Positions 42,403 to 50,890 of a stretch of DNA of 64,000 nt are shown piece by piece; position 1 is the first letter of the stretch; each line of letters begins with the position of its first letter. The notes beneath the pieces were generated by a model. It made no database searches and was not told where the DNA came from. It saw only the letters and a list, made by a program, of their open reading frames with translations. The position numbers and the translations under genes were made by a program. The stretch is from Cellulomonas sp. 73-145 (lineage in GTDB: Bacteria > Actinomycetota > Actinomycetes > Actinomycetales > Cellulomonadaceae): contig MKTI01000006.1 of NCBI GenBank assembly GCA_001898185.1, forward strand, positions 496,001 through 560,000. Reading direction: 5' to 3'.

Positions 42403-43013
42403 GGCCGCACCCCGAACCCGACGGGCCCGGTGACCCCGGGCAGCAGCTGGTCGAGGCGCTCCACGACGCCGTCGACGAACCCGTACTCGCGGGCCTCCTC
42501 GGCGGTGAACCAGCGGTCGCGCCGCGAGTCCTCCCGGATGCGCTCCAGGGGCTGGCCGGTGTCAGCCGCCACCAGGCCCAGCACGGTGTCGCGCATGTGG
42601 CGCAGGTCGTCGGCCTGCACCTCGATGTCGACTGCCGTGCCGCCGATCCCGGCCGAGCCCTGGTGCAGCAGGATCCGGCTGTGCCGCAGGGCGGACCGCT
42701 TGCCCTTGGTGCCCGACGACAGCAGGAACTGGCCGGCGCTCGCCGCCCAGCCGACCCCTACGGTCGCCACGTCGTTGGGGATCAGGTCCATCACGTCGCG
42801 GATCGCCAGCATCGCCGGCACGGAGCCGCCGGGGGAGCTGATCAGCAGGGTGATGTCCTTGTCGGGGTCGTCGGCCGCCAGCAGCAGCAGCGACGAGCAC
42901 AGTCGGTTGCCCAGGGTCTCGTCGAGCGCCGAGCCGAGCAGCAGGATCCGCCGGTGCAGCAGGCGGGTGGTCAGCTCGTCGTCGACGCCCGGTCGGTAGG
43001 TCGTCTCGTCCAT
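42399..43013 (-). CDS. clpP: ATP-dependent Clp protease proteolytic subunit
   Basis: A 204-residue ClpP with an intact triad: Ser92 in GWAASAG, His117 in LLHQ, and an Asp in EDSRRDRWFTAEEA. LLISSPGGSVPAM is the oxyanion and handle region. It forms the proteolytic chamber used with ClpX or ClpC unfoldases; neither is in the window. It is the first gene of a two-gene operon with the serine-less paralogue, like clpP3-clpP4 of Streptomyces. ATG 43013 follows GGTGGGGA. A perfect PopR palindrome lies 57 bp upstream. Confidence 0.92.
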   Translation of the reverse strand: MDETTYRPGVDDELTTRLLHRRILLLGSALDETLGNRLCSSLLLLAADDPDKDITLLISSPGGSVPAMLAIRDVMDLIPNDVATVGVGWAASAGQFLLSSGTKGKRSALRHSRILLHQGSAGIGGTAVDIEVQADDLRHMRDTVLGLVAADTGQPLERIREDSRRDRWFTAEEAREYGFVDGVVERLDQLLPGVTGPVGFGVRP

Positions 43014-43069
43014 GTCCCCACCGTGCGCTCGGCCGCTGGCCGGGGGAGCCCGGTGCTGCCCGGGGCAGA

Positions 43070-43084
43070 TCTGCCGTCGGCAGA
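43070..43084 (-). promoter_or_regulatory. Perfect PopR box upstream of the clpP pair
   Basis: TCTGCC-GTC-GGCAGA is an exact match to the TCTGCC-N3-GGCAGA palindrome reported for PopR, which activates clpP3-clpP4 in Streptomyces lividans. It lies 57 bp before the first clpP start, a normal distance for an activator site. Confidence 0.8.
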
Positions 43085-43229
43085 CCGAACCACGCACGCC
43101 CGTCGGACGCCGTCCGTAGGCTCGAGGCGCCGGCCGGCGCGACCGCCCGCGGGCCTGCCGGCCGCGCAGGCGGGCCCGCACGACCGACCCGTACGACCGA
43201 TCCCGCACGCCGCTCGACGAGGAGCCCCG

Positions 43230-44195
43230 ATGACCCGCCCCCTGCCCACCGGCGTCATGCTGCGCCGCGACCTGCGCGCCGCGGACGTCATCCCGTTCGC
43301 GCGCCGCGCGGACGAGCTCGGGTTCGACGAGCTGTGGGTGGTGGAGGACCTCGGTTTCCGTGGCGGCGTGGCTCAGGCCGGCGCCGTGCTCGCGGCCACC
43401 GAGCGCATCCACGTCGGTGTCGGCATCCTCCCGGCGGGCGCGCGCAACGCCGCCTTCGCCGCGATGGAGGCGGCCACCCTGGCGCAGCTGTTCCCGGGCC
43501 GGGTGACCATCGGCATCGGCCACGGCATGCCGGCCTGGATGCGTGCGGTCGGCGCCTGGCCGTCGTCCCCGTTGACGCTGCTCGCCGAGCACGTCAGCGC
43601 CGTGCGGGCGCTGCTGCGCGGCGAGCAGGTGACCTCGGCCCCCGACGCGCGGTCGGTGCACCTGAGCGACATCGCGCTGGAACCGGTCGCAGTCCCCGCG
43701 GTGGTCCCGGATGTGCTGCTCGGCGTGCGCGGACCGCGCTCGCTGGCGGTGTCGGGCCAGGTGGCGGACGGCACGATCCTGGCCGAGCCGTCCACCCCGG
43801 AGTACGTCCGCACGGCCCTGGAGCAGATCGCCGCCCCCGGCAGGCACCGGCTGGTCACGTACAACGTCGCGGCGGTGGACGACGACGCGTCGGCCGCGCT
43901 GGCCGCCGTGCGTCCGTCGCTCCAGTGGGTCGGCGAGCCGGACGCCGCGCCGCACCTGGAGCCGCTGCCGTTCCGCGACGAGCTCGCCGCCCTGCGCGCG
44001 TCCTGCGCCGACCGGACCGAGTTCGTCGAGCGGCTGCCCGCCGAGTGGGTGCGACAGCTGGCCCTCGCGGGCACCCCCGACGAGGTGCGCGGACGGCTCG
44101 CCGCGCTCGCGGACGCCGGGGCGACCAGCGCCGTCCTGGTTCCCGTCGGCGACGACCCGCTGCAGGTCCTGACCTCACTGGCTCGCGTGCTGTGA
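43230..44195 (+). CDS. LLM-class (luciferase-like) flavin or F420-dependent oxidoreductase
   Basis: A 321-residue TIM-barrel oxidoreductase. RRADELGFDELWVVEDLGFRGG and GRVTIGIGHGMPAWMRAVG are typical of the F420-dependent reductase side of the family, and PDVLLGVRGPRSLAVSGQVADGTI closes the cofactor site. FMN versus F420 cannot be decided from the sequence. The ATG follows GACGAGGAG. It is divergent from the clpP pair. Confidence 0.88.
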   Translation: MTRPLPTGVMLRRDLRAADVIPFARRADELGFDELWVVEDLGFRGGVAQAGAVLAATERIHVGVGILPAGARNAAFAAMEAATLAQLFPGRVTIGIGHGMPAWMRAVGAWPSSPLTLLAEHVSAVRALLRGEQVTSAPDARSVHLSDIALEPVAVPAVVPDVLLGVRGPRSLAVSGQVADGTILAEPSTPEYVRTALEQIAAPGRHRLVTYNVAAVDDDASAALAAVRPSLQWVGEPDAAPHLEPLPFRDELAALRASCADRTEFVERLPAEWVRQLALAGTPDEVRGRLAALADAGATSAVLVPVGDDPLQVLTSLARVL

Positions 44196-44245
44196 TGATG
44201 CGGGGGCCGTCGGCAGGCGGCGGGGGGACGACGCCGGGAGGGTGA

Positions 44246-46723
44246 GTGAGCGGCCGCGCGCAGCCGGAGCGTGAGTACCGCGACGTCACCGTCCGTGCAG
44301 CGCCGACCGACGTCCGGATGACCCTCAGCTTCGGGCTGGTGATCGTCGGGGCCGTGGTGGGCGCCCGGTTCGCCGACCGCACGGCCACGGCGGCGGCGAC
44401 CGACCTGCGCGATGCGTTGGCGGGGGTGCCGTCGTCCCTGGTCACGGTGCTGCAGACGCTCGCGCTCGGCGCGTACGGCGTGCTGGCGCTGGCTGGCCCG
44501 GTCTGGGCCCTGGTTAGCAGGCGGTTCGGGCTGCTGCTGCGCGTGCTGGTCGGCGGTGGGCTCGGGGTGGTGGCGTTCGCCGCGCTGGGGCGTGTGCCCG
44601 TGGTGGTGTCGTGGACGCAGCACCTGACGGCCGGCGTGGGCGGTGGCGTGCGGTCGTGGGACATCGTCGTGCTCGCCGCGGTGGTCACCGTGGCGCAGTC
44701 GGCGGTGGCGCCGCGGTGGGTGCGGGTGCTCCGCGTGCTGCTGGTGCTGCTCGCCCTGCTGCGGGCCGTCGGCACCGTCGACGTGGTCGACGTGCTGCTG
44801 GCGATCGGCGCAGGCGGTGGCATGGGTGCCCTGGTGCTGGTGGGGCTGGGGCGGTCGGCGCACCGGCTGACCGGCGAGGGCGTGCGGCTGGCGCTCGCCG
44901 GGTCCGGCCTGGCGGTGCGGGACGTCCGGTCGGTCGCGGCGGCGGCGGGCCGGTACGCCGCCACGGCCGTGGCACCGGTCGCCGTCCGGCACCGACGCGG
45001 CAGCGACGCGGACACCGGGCCCGTCCCCGTGGTGGTCGCGGGCCGGACGGACGACGTCGTCGCCGTCCCGGGGGCCGCCGCGGCAGTGGACGTCCCCGTG
45101 GACGTGCGGGTGGTGGACGAGCAGCTGTGGCGGCTGGACGCCGTGCGGCGGGGCCTGCGGCGGCTGCGGCTGCGGGGCGTCGGCGACGACTCGCCGTTCG
45201 GCTCGCCGGTGCGGGTGGTGGCCAACGAGGCGACCTCGGCCCTGGTGGCCGGCAGCCGCGGGGTGCGGGTGCCGACCGTGCTCGCACTGGCCGTCGGTCG
45301 CGAGGGGGAGGGGCTGCTCGCGACGGAGCACCTGGTGGGCACCCGGTTCGACGAGCTGCCCGCCGAGCGGCTGACCGACGACGTGCTCGACGCCGCGTGG
45401 CGGCAGCTCGCCGCCCTGCAGGACTGCGCAGTCGCCGTCCGGGAGCTGACGCTCGACCACTTCCTGCTGACGGAGGACGGGGGCGTGGCCGTCGTCGACC
45501 TCGGCCCCTCCGAGCCGGCGGCCGCCCCCGGTGTGCTGGCGGGAGACGTCGCCGAGCTGCTGCTGACCACGTCAGTGGTGGTGGGCGCCGAGCGGGCCGT
45601 CGCCGCGGCGCACCGGGTGCTCGGTGCCGACCGGCTGACGCCGGCGCTCGGTCGGATGGTGCCCGACGCCTTGTCGGCACCGGCCCGCGCGGCGCTCAAG
45701 GGGCACCCGGACGCACGGTCGTCCCTGGTCAGCGCCCTGAGCGACGACCTGGGCGTGGAGCGACCGGCGTTCGAGAACGTGCAGCGGTTCCGGCCCCGGA
45801 CGCTGCTGCTCGGGGCGACGCTGGCCGTGGCGGTGTACGCGCTGGCGCCGCAGCTGGCGGACCTGCCCCAGCTGGTGGACACGGTCCGCACCGCCGACTG
45901 GCGGTGGCTGCCGGCGGTGCTCGCCGCCTCGGCGCTGACCTACCTCGGCGCCGCGCTCGGCCTCGCGGGCGGCACGCCGGGGCGGGTGCCGCTCGGTGAG
46001 TCCGTCGGCGTCGCGCTGTCCGCGTCCTTCGTCGCGACGTTCGCCCCGCCCGGCGTCGGTCAGGTGGGCCTGAACATCCGCTACCTGCAGAAACGCGGTT
46101 TCCCCACACCGGTCGCCGCGTCCGCGAGCGCCGCCAAGGAGGCCGCCGTGCTGACCGCGCACGTGCTGCTGCTGGTCACCGCCGCGGTGTGGGCGGGCTC
46201 GGCACGCGCGCTGACCGGTGAGCTGTCCCGGCTGCCGTCCCCGCTGGTGATCGCCGCGGCCGTCGGCGGCACCCTGGCCGTGCTGGGCATCGCGGCCGCC
46301 GTGCCGAACGTCCGTCGGCTGCTGCGCGAGCGGGTGGCGCCGGCCGTCCGGGCGTCCGCCGGCGCGATGCGCCCGCTGCTGTCCGACCCGGGCAAGCTCG
46401 CTGCCCTGGTGGCGGGCGTGGCGCTGGTGCCGGGCGGGTACGCCGTCTGCCTGTACCTGTCGGTGCGGGCCTTCGGCGTGCACACGCCGTTCGTCGCGGT
46501 GGCGCTGGTGTCGCTGACGGCCGGCGCGGTCGCCACTGCGGCCCCGACGCCCGGTGGCGTTGGCGCGGTCGAGGCGGTGCTGCTCGCCGCGCTGACCGGG
46601 GTCGGGGTCCCCTCGGGATCGGCCCTGGCCGCCGTGGTGCTCTACCGGGTCGCCACCTTCTGGCTGCCGATCCTGCCGGGCTTCGCGGCGTTCCGGATCT
46701 TCACCGCCCGAGGCGTGCTGTGA
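44246..46723 (+). CDS. LPG-synthase-like (UPF0104) membrane protein with kinase-like middle domain
   Basis: An 825-residue protein in three parts. About residues 20-210 have several membrane helices. Residues about 250-490 look like a degenerate aminoglycoside-phosphotransferase/kinase fold (TEHLVGTRFDELPAERLTDD, then LDHFLLTEDGGVAVVDLGPSE, where the usual catalytic HGD is missing). The rest is the flippase-like transmembrane domain of MprF/YbhN proteins (SFVATFAPPGVGQVGLNIRYLQKRG and TAAPTPGGVGAVEA). It lacks the lysyl-transferase domain of MprF, so a lipid-flipping or carrier role is more likely. GTG 44246 follows GGGAGGG. Confidence 0.85.
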   Translation: MSGRAQPEREYRDVTVRAAPTDVRMTLSFGLVIVGAVVGARFADRTATAAATDLRDALAGVPSSLVTVLQTLALGAYGVLALAGPVWALVSRRFGLLLRVLVGGGLGVVAFAALGRVPVVVSWTQHLTAGVGGGVRSWDIVVLAAVVTVAQSAVAPRWVRVLRVLLVLLALLRAVGTVDVVDVLLAIGAGGGMGALVLVGLGRSAHRLTGEGVRLALAGSGLAVRDVRSVAAAAGRYAATAVAPVAVRHRRGSDADTGPVPVVVAGRTDDVVAVPGAAAAVDVPVDVRVVDEQLWRLDAVRRGLRRLRLRGVGDDSPFGSPVRVVANEATSALVAGSRGVRVPTVLALAVGREGEGLLATEHLVGTRFDELPAERLTDDVLDAAWRQLAALQDCAVAVRELTLDHFLLTEDGGVAVVDLGPSEPAAAPGVLAGDVAELLLTTSVVVGAERAVAAAHRVLGADRLTPALGRMVPDALSAPARAALKGHPDARSSLVSALSDDLGVERPAFENVQRFRPRTLLLGATLAVAVYALAPQLADLPQLVDTVRTADWRWLPAVLAASALTYLGAALGLAGGTPGRVPLGESVGVALSASFVATFAPPGVGQVGLNIRYLQKRGFPTPVAASASAAKEAAVLTAHVLLLVTAAVWAGSARALTGELSRLPSPLVIAAAVGGTLAVLGIAAAVPNVRRLLRERVAPAVRASAGAMRPLLSDPGKLAALVAGVALVPGGYAVCLYLSVRAFGVHTPFVAVALVSLTAGAVATAAPTPGGVGAVEAVLLAALTGVGVPSGSALAAVVLYRVATFWLPILPGFAAFRIFTARGVL

Positions 46724-46796
46724 CCGGGTGCGGCCACGCCGCCGCCCGCCCGTCGTGCAGATCCCTGCCCGGACCACGCCGAAGGAGCGCCCACCG

Positions 46797-47432
46797 ATGA
46801 CCACCGTCCTGACCTGCACGGCCGTGCTGTTCGACTGCGACGGGGTGCTGGTCGACTCGGATTCGGTGGTGGTCCGCTCGTGGACCCGCTGGGCGCAGCG
46901 GCTGGGGCTGGAGCCCGACGTGGTGCTCGCGACGGTGCACGGCCGGCGGGCGGCCGACACGGTGGCCGAGTTCGTCGAGCCGGCCGGGCGCGAGGCCGCG
47001 CTGGCCCTGATCGACGCCCTCGAGCTGGAGGACGCGGACGACGTCACGGTGATCCCCGGCGCCGCGGCGCTGCTGGCGTCGATGCCGGCCGACCGGTGGG
47101 CCACCGTCACCTCCGGCTCGCCCGTGCTGGCCCGCGCTCGGCTGGTCGCCGCGGGACTGCCCGTGCCGGAGGTGCTGGTGACCAGCGCCGACGTGACCCA
47201 CGGCAAGCCCCATCCCGAGGGCTACCTCGCCGCGGCGGCCCACCTCGGCGTGCCGGCGGACGAGTGCCTGGTGCTCGAGGACTCACCGGCGGGGATCCGC
47301 GCCGCCCAGGCGGCGCAGGTGCGCCACGTGGTCCGCGTCGGCGACCGCGAGCTCGGTGACCTGCGGGCCGACGCTGAGGTCCCCGACCTGCGCAGCCTCC
47401 GGTGGATGGGTGACGGCCTCGAGGTGCACTGA
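46797..47432 (+). CDS. HAD-superfamily phosphatase, sugar-phosphatase type
   Basis: A 211-residue HAD hydrolase. Motif I is FDCDGVLVDSD, motif II is TVTSGS, the motif III lysine is in HGKPHPEGYL, and motif IV is LVLEDSPAGIRAA. The cap is of the beta-phosphoglucomutase class, as in the 2-deoxyglucose-6-phosphate and glycerol-phosphate phosphatases; the exact substrate is unknown. The ATG follows GAAGGAG. Confidence 0.9.
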   Translation: MTTVLTCTAVLFDCDGVLVDSDSVVVRSWTRWAQRLGLEPDVVLATVHGRRAADTVAEFVEPAGREAALALIDALELEDADDVTVIPGAAALLASMPADRWATVTSGSPVLARARLVAAGLPVPEVLVTSADVTHGKPHPEGYLAAAAHLGVPADECLVLEDSPAGIRAAQAAQVRHVVRVGDRELGDLRADAEVPDLRSLRWMGDGLEVH

Positions 47433-47520
47433 CCCGCGCGCAGCGGGCGCGCGGCGTGTGCGGGTGCGCCATGCCGCGCGGGCGCGCCAGGCGGCCCGGG
47501 CGTGCCAGGCGGCGCGGGCA

Positions 47521-48237
47521 TCACGCCGCCAGCAGCCGCCCGTCCTCCATCGTCAGCACGCGGTGGCAGTGGTGCAGCACGTCGTGGTCGTGGGTGACCA
47601 TCACGGTCGCCACCGACGCGCGCTCCGTCCGCTCGCGCAGCAGCGCCACCACGTCCTGGCTCCGGGCCCGGTCCAGGGCTGAGGTCGGCTCGTCGACCAG
47701 CAGCAGCGACGGGTGGGTGGCCAGCGCCCGCGCGATGCCGACGCGCTGACGCTCGCCGCCGGACAGCTCGTGCGGGCGGCGGTCCGCCTTGTGCGCCATG
47801 CCCACCTGCTCCAGCGCGCGCGTCACGTCGAAGGCGTCCCGCCGCCCGCGCAGGTGATGCACCAGCCGCAGCTGGTCGGCGACCGTCAAGGCCGGCACCA
47901 GGTTGCCGGACTGGAACACGAACCCGATCTCCTCGAGGCGGAAGCGCGCCCGGCGTCGCGCGCTCAGCGAGGCGAGATCGTGGCCGTGCACGGTGGCGGT
48001 GCCGGACGTCGGGCTGGTCAGCGCTCCCGCGACGGCCAGCAGGCTCGACTTGCCGGCGCCGGACGGGCCGACGACGGCGACCAGCTCGCCCGGCCGCACG
48101 ACGAGGTCGACGGAGTCCAGCGCGCGCACGATCCGGTCGCCGTCGCCGAGCTCGAGGCTGACGCCGGACATCACCAGGCCGGTACGGGACGTGTCGGCGG
48201 CACCGGCCGCCGGGGTGGGGACGGTGGACGTGGTCAT
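47521..48237 (-). CDS. ABC transporter ATP-binding protein, MacB/LolD type
   Basis: A 238-residue ATPase. It has Walker A GPSGAGKSS, the signature ELSGGERQRVGIARALA, Walker B LLLVDEPTSALD and the H-loop VTHDHD. It is the partner of the FtsX-like permease upstream, with a four-base ATGA overlap. The pair probably exports a lipid, peptide or drug, or acts as a mechanotransmitter. Confidence 0.93.
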   Translation of the reverse strand: MTTSTVPTPAAGAADTSRTGLVMSGVSLELGDGDRIVRALDSVDLVVRPGELVAVVGPSGAGKSSLLAVAGALTSPTSGTATVHGHDLASLSARRRARFRLEEIGFVFQSGNLVPALTVADQLRLVHHLRGRRDAFDVTRALEQVGMAHKADRRPHELSGGERQRVGIARALATHPSLLLVDEPTSALDRARSQDVVALLRERTERASVATVMVTHDHDVLHHCHRVLTMEDGRLLAA

Positions 48238-49391
48238 CGCTGGCCTCCGAGCGCGGTGAGGGGGTCGATCCGGGCGATGCGGAGCACGGCCAGTCCGGCG
48301 CCGACCAGCCCGAGCGTGATCATCAGCACGGCCGCTCCGGCGACGGGCGCCGCCTCCAGGGCGAACGGCACGCCGTCCGGGATCAGGGCGCCGAGGCCCA
48401 GCCCGATGCCGGCGCCGACCGCGGTGAACGTCACCAGCAGCACGGCCGCCTGCGTGAGCCCGTCCCGCAGCAGGAACCCGGTGGGGGCGCCGACGGCGCG
48501 CAGCACCGCCAGCTCGTGCTGCCGCTGCACCGTCCACACGGTGAAGAAGGCCCCGATCACCAGGGCGGCGATCACGTAGAGGAAGGCGGTGATCATGCTG
48601 ATCGTCGTCGTCTCCGCGGTGTAGCCGGGCGAGCTGGCGAAGGTGGCCTGCAGCGAGCGGGTGGTGGTGTCGGCCGCCTGGTCGCCGGCCGCGACGTCGA
48701 TGCCCGACGCGGCGAGGGTCGAACCGGCGGCGCTGCGCAGCGCGACCACGCTGGCGGTGTCCAGCGCGTCCGCCGCGATCGCAGCCGCCGTCGGGGCGCC
48801 CGCCGCCGACCGACCCGAGGCGATGTACTGCCACGTCCGCAGCGGCAGGTAGCCGACGTCCACGTGCCCGAAGGTGTCCTGCTGCGCGGTGAACCCGACC
48901 ACCCGCAGCGTGGTTCCCACGCGGTCCAGGGTCAGCACGTCGCCGACGCGGACCCCCGTCTTGCGGGCGGTGGCCGAGAGGACCACGTCACCGGGCTCGG
49001 TCAGCGCGGGCCGGCCGTCCACCTTCGGTGCGAGGAACGAGTCCGGCGCGACGCCGAACAACGTCAGGTCCACCGGCGTGGCGTCGGCCTTGCGGGTGTT
49101 GACGATGGACACGCCCAGCAGCTGCGCGTCGGCGACCTGTGGCTGGCCCGCCCACGCCGCACGCTGCTTCTCGTCGACCACCGACTGCGAGAACGCGTTG
49201 TCCGTCTTGGTGCCGGCCGAGAACGCCATGGCGGTCACCGGCAGGTTCTTCAGGCCCGAGACGCCGTCGTTCACCAGGCCGCTGGACAGGCCGGACAGCA
49301 TCACGGTGAGCAGCGCCAACAGCCCGATCACCAGGCCGACCAGGAGGAAGCGGCTGCGTTGGAAGGCCAGCGCGCGCAGAGCGAGGAACAT
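48234..49391 (-). CDS. FtsX-like ABC permease
   Basis: A 385-residue permease with one N-terminal helix (FLLVGLVIGLLALLTVMLSG), an extracellular domain of about 220 residues, and three C-terminal helices (ITAFLYVIAALVIGAFFTVWTVQRQHELAVLRAVGA). This is the MacB/LolC layout. ATG 49391 follows AAGGAG. It is first in the operon with the ATPase; two inverted repeats at 49422-49468 overlap its promoter. Confidence 0.9.
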   Translation of the reverse strand: MFLALRALAFQRSRFLLVGLVIGLLALLTVMLSGLSSGLVNDGVSGLKNLPVTAMAFSAGTKTDNAFSQSVVDEKQRAAWAGQPQVADAQLLGVSIVNTRKADATPVDLTLFGVAPDSFLAPKVDGRPALTEPGDVVLSATARKTGVRVGDVLTLDRVGTTLRVVGFTAQQDTFGHVDVGYLPLRTWQYIASGRSAAGAPTAAAIAADALDTASVVALRSAAGSTLAASGIDVAAGDQAADTTTRSLQATFASSPGYTAETTTISMITAFLYVIAALVIGAFFTVWTVQRQHELAVLRAVGAPTGFLLRDGLTQAAVLLVTFTAVGAGIGLGLGALIPDGVPFALEAAPVAGAAVLMITLGLVGAGLAVLRIARIDPLTALGGQR

Positions 49392-49421
49392 CGGGCTCCT
49401 TGACGACGGGGACGAGCGGGC

Positions 49422-49468
49422 AACATACCGACACTGTGTCGGCATGTTGCCAACAGTACGTCGGCAAC
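49422..49468. promoter_or_regulatory. Two overlapping inverted repeats before the FtsX-type exporter
   Basis: The first has arms AACATACCGACAC and GTGTCGGCATGTT around one T (49422-49448; 12 of 13 pairs). The second has arms GTTGCCAAC and GTCGGCAAC with a 5-nt spacer (49446-49468; 8 of 9 pairs). They look like TetR-type operators, but no regulator gene is adjacent. Confidence 0.65.
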
Positions 49469-49606
49469 GAAGGAGTGCCAAACCTGGCCTCGTCGGACCC
49501 CCGGCCGGCGGTGCGGCGCCGGTCGACAGTCAGCAGGGCGGCCCGCAGGCCGCCCTGGACCGGGCCGGCGCGCGAGAGTGTGGCCATGGCACCGGGAGGG
49601 GATCGC

Positions 49607-50104
49607 ATGCACACCGGGGCACAGGCACCCGGCAGGCGTGCGCGGGTGGTGCTGACGTGCGGGCCGGCCGGCTCCGGCAAGACGACGCACGCCCGCAGGC
49701 TCGAGGAGTCGGGCTACGTGCGGCTCTCGTTCGACGAGGAGGCCTGGCGGCTGGGCCACCGCGACCACCCGTTACCCGCGGCGGCCGCCGCCCAGGTCCA
49801 CGCGGTGATCCAGGACCGGCTGGTCCGCCTGGTCGGGGAGGGCCGGGACGTCGTCGTCGACACGTCGTTCTGGTCCCGCGCGTCCCGCGACGCCTACCGC
49901 GCGCTGCTCGCACCCCTCGGCATCACGCCGGTGACCCACTATCTGGCGACACCCGAGGTGCAGGTCCTGGCCCGGCTCACCGACCGCGCGGGCGCCGGTC
50001 CGCACGACGTCCCGGTGCCGGCGCCTCTGGCGCGCGCCTACCTCGACGGTTTCGAGGTGCCGACGGCGGAGGAGGGGCCGCTCGTCGTCATCCGGCCCGA
50101 CTGA
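49607..50104 (+). CDS. P-loop kinase-like ATPase (AAA_33 type)
   Basis: A 165-residue small P-loop protein. Walker A is CGPAGSGKTTHARRLE; VRLSFDEEAW and DVVVDTSFWSRASRDAYR follow, the pattern of the predicted small-molecule or nucleotide kinases annotated AAA_33. The phosphate acceptor is unknown. ATG 49607 follows GGGAGGGG at good spacing; ATG 49586 is in frame but weaker. Confidence 0.82.
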   Translation: MHTGAQAPGRRARVVLTCGPAGSGKTTHARRLEESGYVRLSFDEEAWRLGHRDHPLPAAAAAQVHAVIQDRLVRLVGEGRDVVVDTSFWSRASRDAYRALLAPLGITPVTHYLATPEVQVLARLTDRAGAGPHDVPVPAPLARAYLDGFEVPTAEEGPLVVIRPD

Positions 50105-50193
50105 CGGCGGCCGCACCCTGCGCTGCAACTGCGCCGCGACCGACCGACAATGGCCGGCGGCGCTCACCACAGGGCGCAACGAAGGGGAGAGCG

Positions 50194-50850
50194 ATGTCCA
50201 CCACGATCAGCAAGCACGGCCACGCCTGCATCCGCCTCGAGAAGGACGGGCAGGTGCTGGTCCTCGACCCGGGCGTGTTCAGCGACCCCGCGACGCTCGA
50301 CGGCGCCGGCGCGGTGCTGATCACCCACGAGCACGTCGACCACGTGGTGCCGGACAGGCTGACGGCGGCGCTCGCAGCCGCACCCGACCTGCAGGTGTGG
50401 GCTCCCGGCGTGGTGGTGGACCAGCTGGTCGCCGCCGGCGCACCGGCCGACCGCCTGCACGCCGTCACCGAGGGCGACACTTTCACGGCCGCTGGGTTCG
50501 AGGTGCAGGTGGTCGGTCACGACCACGCGGTGATCCACCCGTCCATCCCGGTGGTCGCCAACGCGGCCTACCTGGTGGACGGCGTCGTGCTGCACCCGGG
50601 CGACTCGTTCACCCCGCCGCCCGCAGGCGTGCACGTCGAGGTGCTGCTGCTGCCGGTGAGCGCACCGTGGATGAAGCTCAGCGAGGCCGCCGACTACCTG
50701 CAGGCCGTCGCGCCGCGCGTCGCCGTGCCGATCCACGACGCGATCCTCAGCGACGCCGGCCTGGGGCTCGTCGACCGCGTGATCCCGCAGGTCACCGGCG
50801 GGGTTGCGGAGTACCGCCGGCTCGGAGCGGGCGAGACCCTGTCCGTCTGA
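50194..50850 (+). CDS. Metallo-beta-lactamase-fold hydrolase, UPF0173-like
   Basis: A 218-residue MBL-fold enzyme. The metal motif is LITHEHVDH; further ligands are in VVGHDHAVIHPSIP, the Asp in LHPGDSF and the His in VAVPIHDAIL. The set resembles UPF0173 and L-ascorbate-lactonase-like proteins; the substrate is unknown. The ATG follows GAAGGGGAG. The downstream dehydrogenase and cupin genes may share its operon. Confidence 0.87.
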   Translation: MSTTISKHGHACIRLEKDGQVLVLDPGVFSDPATLDGAGAVLITHEHVDHVVPDRLTAALAAAPDLQVWAPGVVVDQLVAAGAPADRLHAVTEGDTFTAAGFEVQVVGHDHAVIHPSIPVVANAAYLVDGVVLHPGDSFTPPPAGVHVEVLLLPVSAPWMKLSEAADYLQAVAPRVAVPIHDAILSDAGLGLVDRVIPQVTGGVAEYRRLGAGETLSV

Positions 50851-50890
50851 CGCCGCGCCGAAGAGCACCCGAGAGAGAGGCTTCATCAGC

